A stretch of DNA of 7,255 nucleotides from Lachnospiraceae bacterium (GTDB lineage: Bacteria; Bacillota_A; Clostridia; Lachnospirales; Lachnospiraceae): positions 1 through 7,255 of the forward strand of contig JAISHZ010000125.1 of the NCBI GenBank assembly GCA_031262285.1, in the 5' to 3' direction. Of this stretch, positions 5,546 to 7,255 are shown in pieces. The translations under genes were made by a program, and so were the position numbers. Numbering within the stretch: the stretch's first letter is position 1; every line of letters starts with the position of its first letter. Under the pieces are notes generated by a model, which was not told the DNA's origin, did not search any database, and was given only the letters and a program-made list of their open reading frames with translations.

Positions 5546-5586
5546 AGGGGCAGGTCTTTGAGCGTGTCGTTGTATGTAATGGTCAT
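5532..5586 (-). pseudogene. First 18 codons of a GNAT-type acetyltransferase, fused out of frame to the AraC remnant
   Basis: The ATG at 5584-5586 lies 22 nt after the upstream gene's stop, with AAAGGG as a weak ribosome site. It begins MTITYNDTLKDLPLDQLH, which I recognise as the opening of small GNAT N-acetyltransferases (relatives continue with LF and VGW). At CGACCAGCTTCACC (5532-5545) the sequence becomes that of the AraC-type gene. Translation runs on in the wrong frame, giving non-homologous residues to a stop at 5401-5403. The acetyl-CoA-binding core is entirely missing. The GNAT identification rests on a short N-terminus and is therefore moderate. Confidence 0.6.
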
Positions 5587-5608
5587 GTGGGTGTCCCTTT
5601 CTTGTTGG

Positions 5609-5959
5609 CTATAACAATCCGTTTTCGTGCAGCACTTTGGCTTCACGCCAAAACTCGGTGTAGTGTGTCGAATAAAATCTGTACCCTTCATCATTCGGGT
5701 CGTTAACATACGCTTTGTTTCCCGCAACCCAACGATAGACATATCCGCGTATTATATCTCGTCTGTAGTTCGGTAAATCTTCGTATCGCTCCCGAATAAA
5801 TTTGCCTTCTTCGGCGTAGCTCAATATGGTCGTGTAAACATCGGGAATAAACTCAAAGTCGGAAACAGGAACGGGCGTGTCCGATGTTGCGGTAGTCACC
5901 ACCCCTGCTGAGGGGTTTAGCTTGTAATCGCCGACAATACTGCCATGATAAAAATCCAT
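5609..5959 (-). CDS. Small conserved protein of unknown function, apparently missing its central part
   Basis: The 116-residue frame opens MDFYHGS with AGAGGAG 7 nt upstream, 16 nt after the phosphatase gene. I recall Bacillota hypothetical proteins of about 200 aa that begin MDFYHGSxxGG and end with the blocks seen here: VGDYxLNP, PVPVSDFEFIPDVY, EGKFIRERYEDLPNYRRDIIRG and FWREAKVLHENGLL. In those, some 80-90 residues lie between YHGS and VGDY; here the two are joined directly (YHGSIVGDYKLN), so an in-frame deletion is inferred. The shared VG codons (GTCGGC) fit a short-repeat junction. The YHGS opening resembles the start of ADP-ribosyltransferase-like folds, but that is speculation and no function is assigned. 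It sits in a tight gene run with the phosphatase and VOC genes and the GNAT fragment. The product is probably non-functional. Confidence 0.75.
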   Translation of the reverse strand: MDFYHGSIVGDYKLNPSAGVVTTATSDTPVPVSDFEFIPDVYTTILSYAEEGKFIRERYEDLPNYRRDIIRGYVYRWVAGNKAYVNDPNDEGYRFYSTHYTEFWREAKVLHENGLL

Positions 5960-5975
5960 TTGTTTGCTCCTCTGT

Positions 5976-6497
5976 TCAGATTTCGTAAGCGTAAAACTCT
6001 CCGCTCTTAATCGGCGTTACAGAAAAGTTATAACCGGAAGGCTTGCCTTTCATATAAAAATCAATCGCGCGAATGTTGGCGGCATGGGTCACGACAAGCA
6101 GATTTTTCCCGGCGTATTGGTTGTTCACCATATCACAGAAGTCAAATTGTTTCTGCATAAAATCGTCCATCTTTTCAGTGCCCTTGTCTCCGGTTTGAAT
6201 AACACGATAAAAGTCTTGCATCATTTCGCGTGTTTCTTCCATACCTTCAAACTCGCCGCAAATGATTTCGCGTAAGCGGTCGTCTGTAGTAATTGCGCCG
6301 CGCCATACAATTTCGCACGTTTGTAAAGTGCGTTTTTGCGGACTGGAAAAGACGGCATTAAAATGAATGTGGCTTAATAATTTTGCCGCTTTTTCGGCGT
6401 AATCAATGCCTGTCTGATTAAGAAATGTCTCGGTAACACCATTGGCACGATGAAATAAATTCCAATCTGTCTGTCCTTGTCTTAATAAATAAAGCAT
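5976..6497 (-). CDS. Histidine-phosphatase-superfamily (phosphoglycerate mutase-like) protein with RHG changed to RQG
   Basis: The 173-residue protein has the layout of small branch-1 histidine phosphatases: an N-terminal LLRQGQTDWN (4-13), NGVTETFLNQTG (19-30), FSSPQKRTLQT with R56 (50-60), an acidic GEFEG (81-85) and the second histidine in VVTHAANIRAI (H138). The catalytic phospho-acceptor, normally the His of RHG, is Gln at residue 7 (CAA, 6477-6479), so the usual phosphohistidine mechanism should not work. A CAT or CAC to CAA change is a single transversion. The length is near normal (about 170-200). The ATG lies 6 nt after the VOC gene's stop, with its ribosome site (GTGAGG) inside that gene's end, so the two are co-transcribed and probably coupled. 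Substrate is unknown. It may be a recently inactivated enzyme or a binding-only homologue. Confidence 0.87.
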   Translation of the reverse strand: MLYLLRQGQTDWNLFHRANGVTETFLNQTGIDYAEKAAKLLSHIHFNAVFSSPQKRTLQTCEIVWRGAITTDDRLREIICGEFEGMEETREMMQDFYRVIQTGDKGTEKMDDFMQKQFDFCDMVNNQYAGKNLLVVTHAANIRAIDFYMKGKPSGYNFSVTPIKSGEFYAYEI

Positions 6498-6503
6498 ATT
6501 TCC

Positions 6504-7255
6504 TCACTTCCTGCACAGGCAAAACGGATGACCTTCCGGGTCGAAGAGCGTGATAAAATCCTCGCCGCCGTATTGCTCTTTTGCTTTTGTCGCGCCGAGA
6601 GTCAACGCTTCCTCAACCGCCGTTTGCAAGTCGTCTACTTGGAAATTAAAGTGCATCTGTTTTTGCTGTTTGCCGGGTTCCTCCGTCCAAACTGGTGGAA
6701 TATAGTCGAAGTCTCCTTCACAAGCCATAAAATGAACTACTACCTTGTTGTCGGCGACCAACGCTGTTTCATGAAATCCTGTGTCCCAGCCGCTCAATTT
6801 TGCGTAAAACTCGCGAATATGCGGATATGTTCGGCAATCAATATTGATAGAGGGGTTCGGTATTGTGCCGTATCCCATGTCCTCATAATAACGGATAAAC
6901 GGCGTACTCACTTGCTTTTTGCACAAGCAAAACGGATGACCTTCTGTATCAAACATTGTAATTGAAGTTTCACCGCCAAACTGTGCAGGCGCTTTTGTTG
7001 CACCGAGGCGGATTGCTTTTTCGACCGTGCTGTGAATATCCTCCACATCAAAATCAAGATGCATTTGTTTTTGCTCCCGCCCGGGTTCCTCCGGCCAGAC
7101 GGGTGGAGCATAGGGAACATCCGGCGTGGTGAACAGTATCAGCATCCCGACTTCGGTTTTCACCGCAGGGCTGCCGTATGCGGTCAGTTTCTCCCAACCC
7201 ATAAGGTTGGCGTAGAAGTCTTGCGCGCGGAGCGGGTCGGCGCAGTCGATGGATA
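6504..7255 (-). CDS. Tandem VOC (glyoxalase/bleomycin-resistance) domain protein, 5' end outside window
   Basis: The frame is open to the right edge. Codons upstream of the internal ATG at 7200-7202 read SIDCADPLRAQDFYANL, a typical VOC opening, so the true start lies beyond 7255. Two VOC modules follow each other. Module one ends in MHLDFDVEDIHSTVEKA, LGATKAPAQFGG and EGHPFCLCKK. Module two starts at SINIDCRTYPHIREFYAKLSG and ends in MHFNFQVDDLQTAVEEA, LGATKAKEQYGG and EGHPFCLCRK. The pattern fits Glyoxalase_6-type proteins, whose paired beta-alpha-beta-beta-beta units form a cavity that may bind metal or sequester small molecules; substrate is unknown. The His in MHLDF/MHFNF and the Glu in EGHPF are the candidate ligands. 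The gene leads a compact run with the phosphatase-like gene 6 nt downstream. No damage is visible in the part seen. Confidence 0.88.
   Translation of the reverse strand, partial: SIDCADPLRAQDFYANLMGWEKLTAYGSPAVKTEVGMLILFTTPDVPYAPPVWPEEPGREQKQMHLDFDVEDIHSTVEKAIRLGATKAPAQFGGETSITMFDTEGHPFCLCKKQVSTPFIRYYEDMGYGTIPNPSINIDCRTYPHIREFYAKLSGWDTGFHETALVADNKVVVHFMACEGDFDYIPPVWTEEPGKQQKQMHFNFQVDDLQTAVEEALTLGATKAKEQYGGEDFITLFDPEGHPFCLCRK
6507..7106 (-). repeat. Internal protein-level duplication in the VOC gene
   Basis: Two 64-residue segments, encoded at 7106-6915 and 6698-6507 (408 nt apart), are alike at 42 of 64 positions by my count. Both run from PPVW.EEPG..QKQMH to EGHPFCLC.K. This marks duplication of one VOC module within the gene, with later divergence. 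Confidence 0.85.

Noticed and set aside
5464..5706. 80-aa plus-strand frame, and similar plus frames at 5964-6275 and 6528-6965
   Set aside because: Antisense to the minus-strand gene run, no ribosome site or recognisable domain.
5401..5742. 113-aa minus-strand frame as a single gene
   Set aside because: Its first half is antiparallel-frame noise inside the 5609-5959 gene; only the part from the ATG at 5586 has family-like residues, and after about 5545 it is out-of-frame regulator sequence.
1..7255. CRISPR arrays, tRNA or rRNA genes, riboswitches
   Set aside because: No regularly spaced repeats, no cloverleaf-like or rRNA-like segments, and no recognisable riboswitch core were seen on either strand.

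Overview
The window looks like an accessory region of a low-to-mid GC Bacillota (Firmicutes) chromosome, probably a gut-type Clostridia or Erysipelotrichia relative. The clues are strong AAGGAGG-type ribosome binding sites, a TTG start, sigma-A-like promoters, an IS231-like insertion-sequence relic, and gene families I know mainly from such bacteria: AbiE antitoxin, a sigma factor with a large C-terminal extension, AAA-ATPase/PD-(D/E)XK proteins, DinJ-YafQ, and AraC with a GyrI-like domain. I see no rRNA, tRNA or CRISPR array.

Layout. 1-1385 (minus): an AbiE type IV toxin-antitoxin operon with intact antitoxin abiEi and a damaged toxin gene abiEii that runs off the left edge. 1386-1664: divergent promoter region. 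1665-2405 (plus): a sigma-70/ECF-like gene with a TTG start, complete region 2, no region 4, and the C-terminal domain of a much longer family. 2406-2706: intergenic, with a GC-rich hairpin, a 112-bp insertion-sequence derivative (16-bp inverted repeats, 9-bp target duplication, tail of an IS4-family transposase) and a second hairpin. 2707-4353 (minus): a full-length AAA-ATPase-like/PD-(D/E)XK protein. 4385-4764 (minus): an intact RelB/DinJ antitoxin overlapping a 34-codon remnant of a YafQ toxin. 4960-5055 (plus): the start of an IS1182-like transposase, ending at a stop. 5065-7255 (minus): a compact gene set read right to left. It holds a double-module VOC protein (cut by the right edge), a histidine-phosphatase-family protein whose catalytic His is Gln, a small protein that appears to have lost its middle, the first 18 codons of a GNAT acetyltransferase, and a frameshifted AraC/GyrI-like regulator joined to it out of frame.

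The unifying theme is decay by internal deletion. At least five loci (abiEii, the sigma gene, the IS element, the 5609-5959 gene, and the GNAT/AraC pair) keep recognisable ends and lack the middle, and yafQ is broken as well. At two junctions I infer short shared sequence. Both toxin-antitoxin loci keep the antitoxin and have lost the toxin. I do not see a convincing new functional system. The notable signal is the concentration of deletion scars, which could be real short-repeat-mediated genome erosion or, less likely, an assembly artefact. Family comparisons rest on memory of the families, not on searches.
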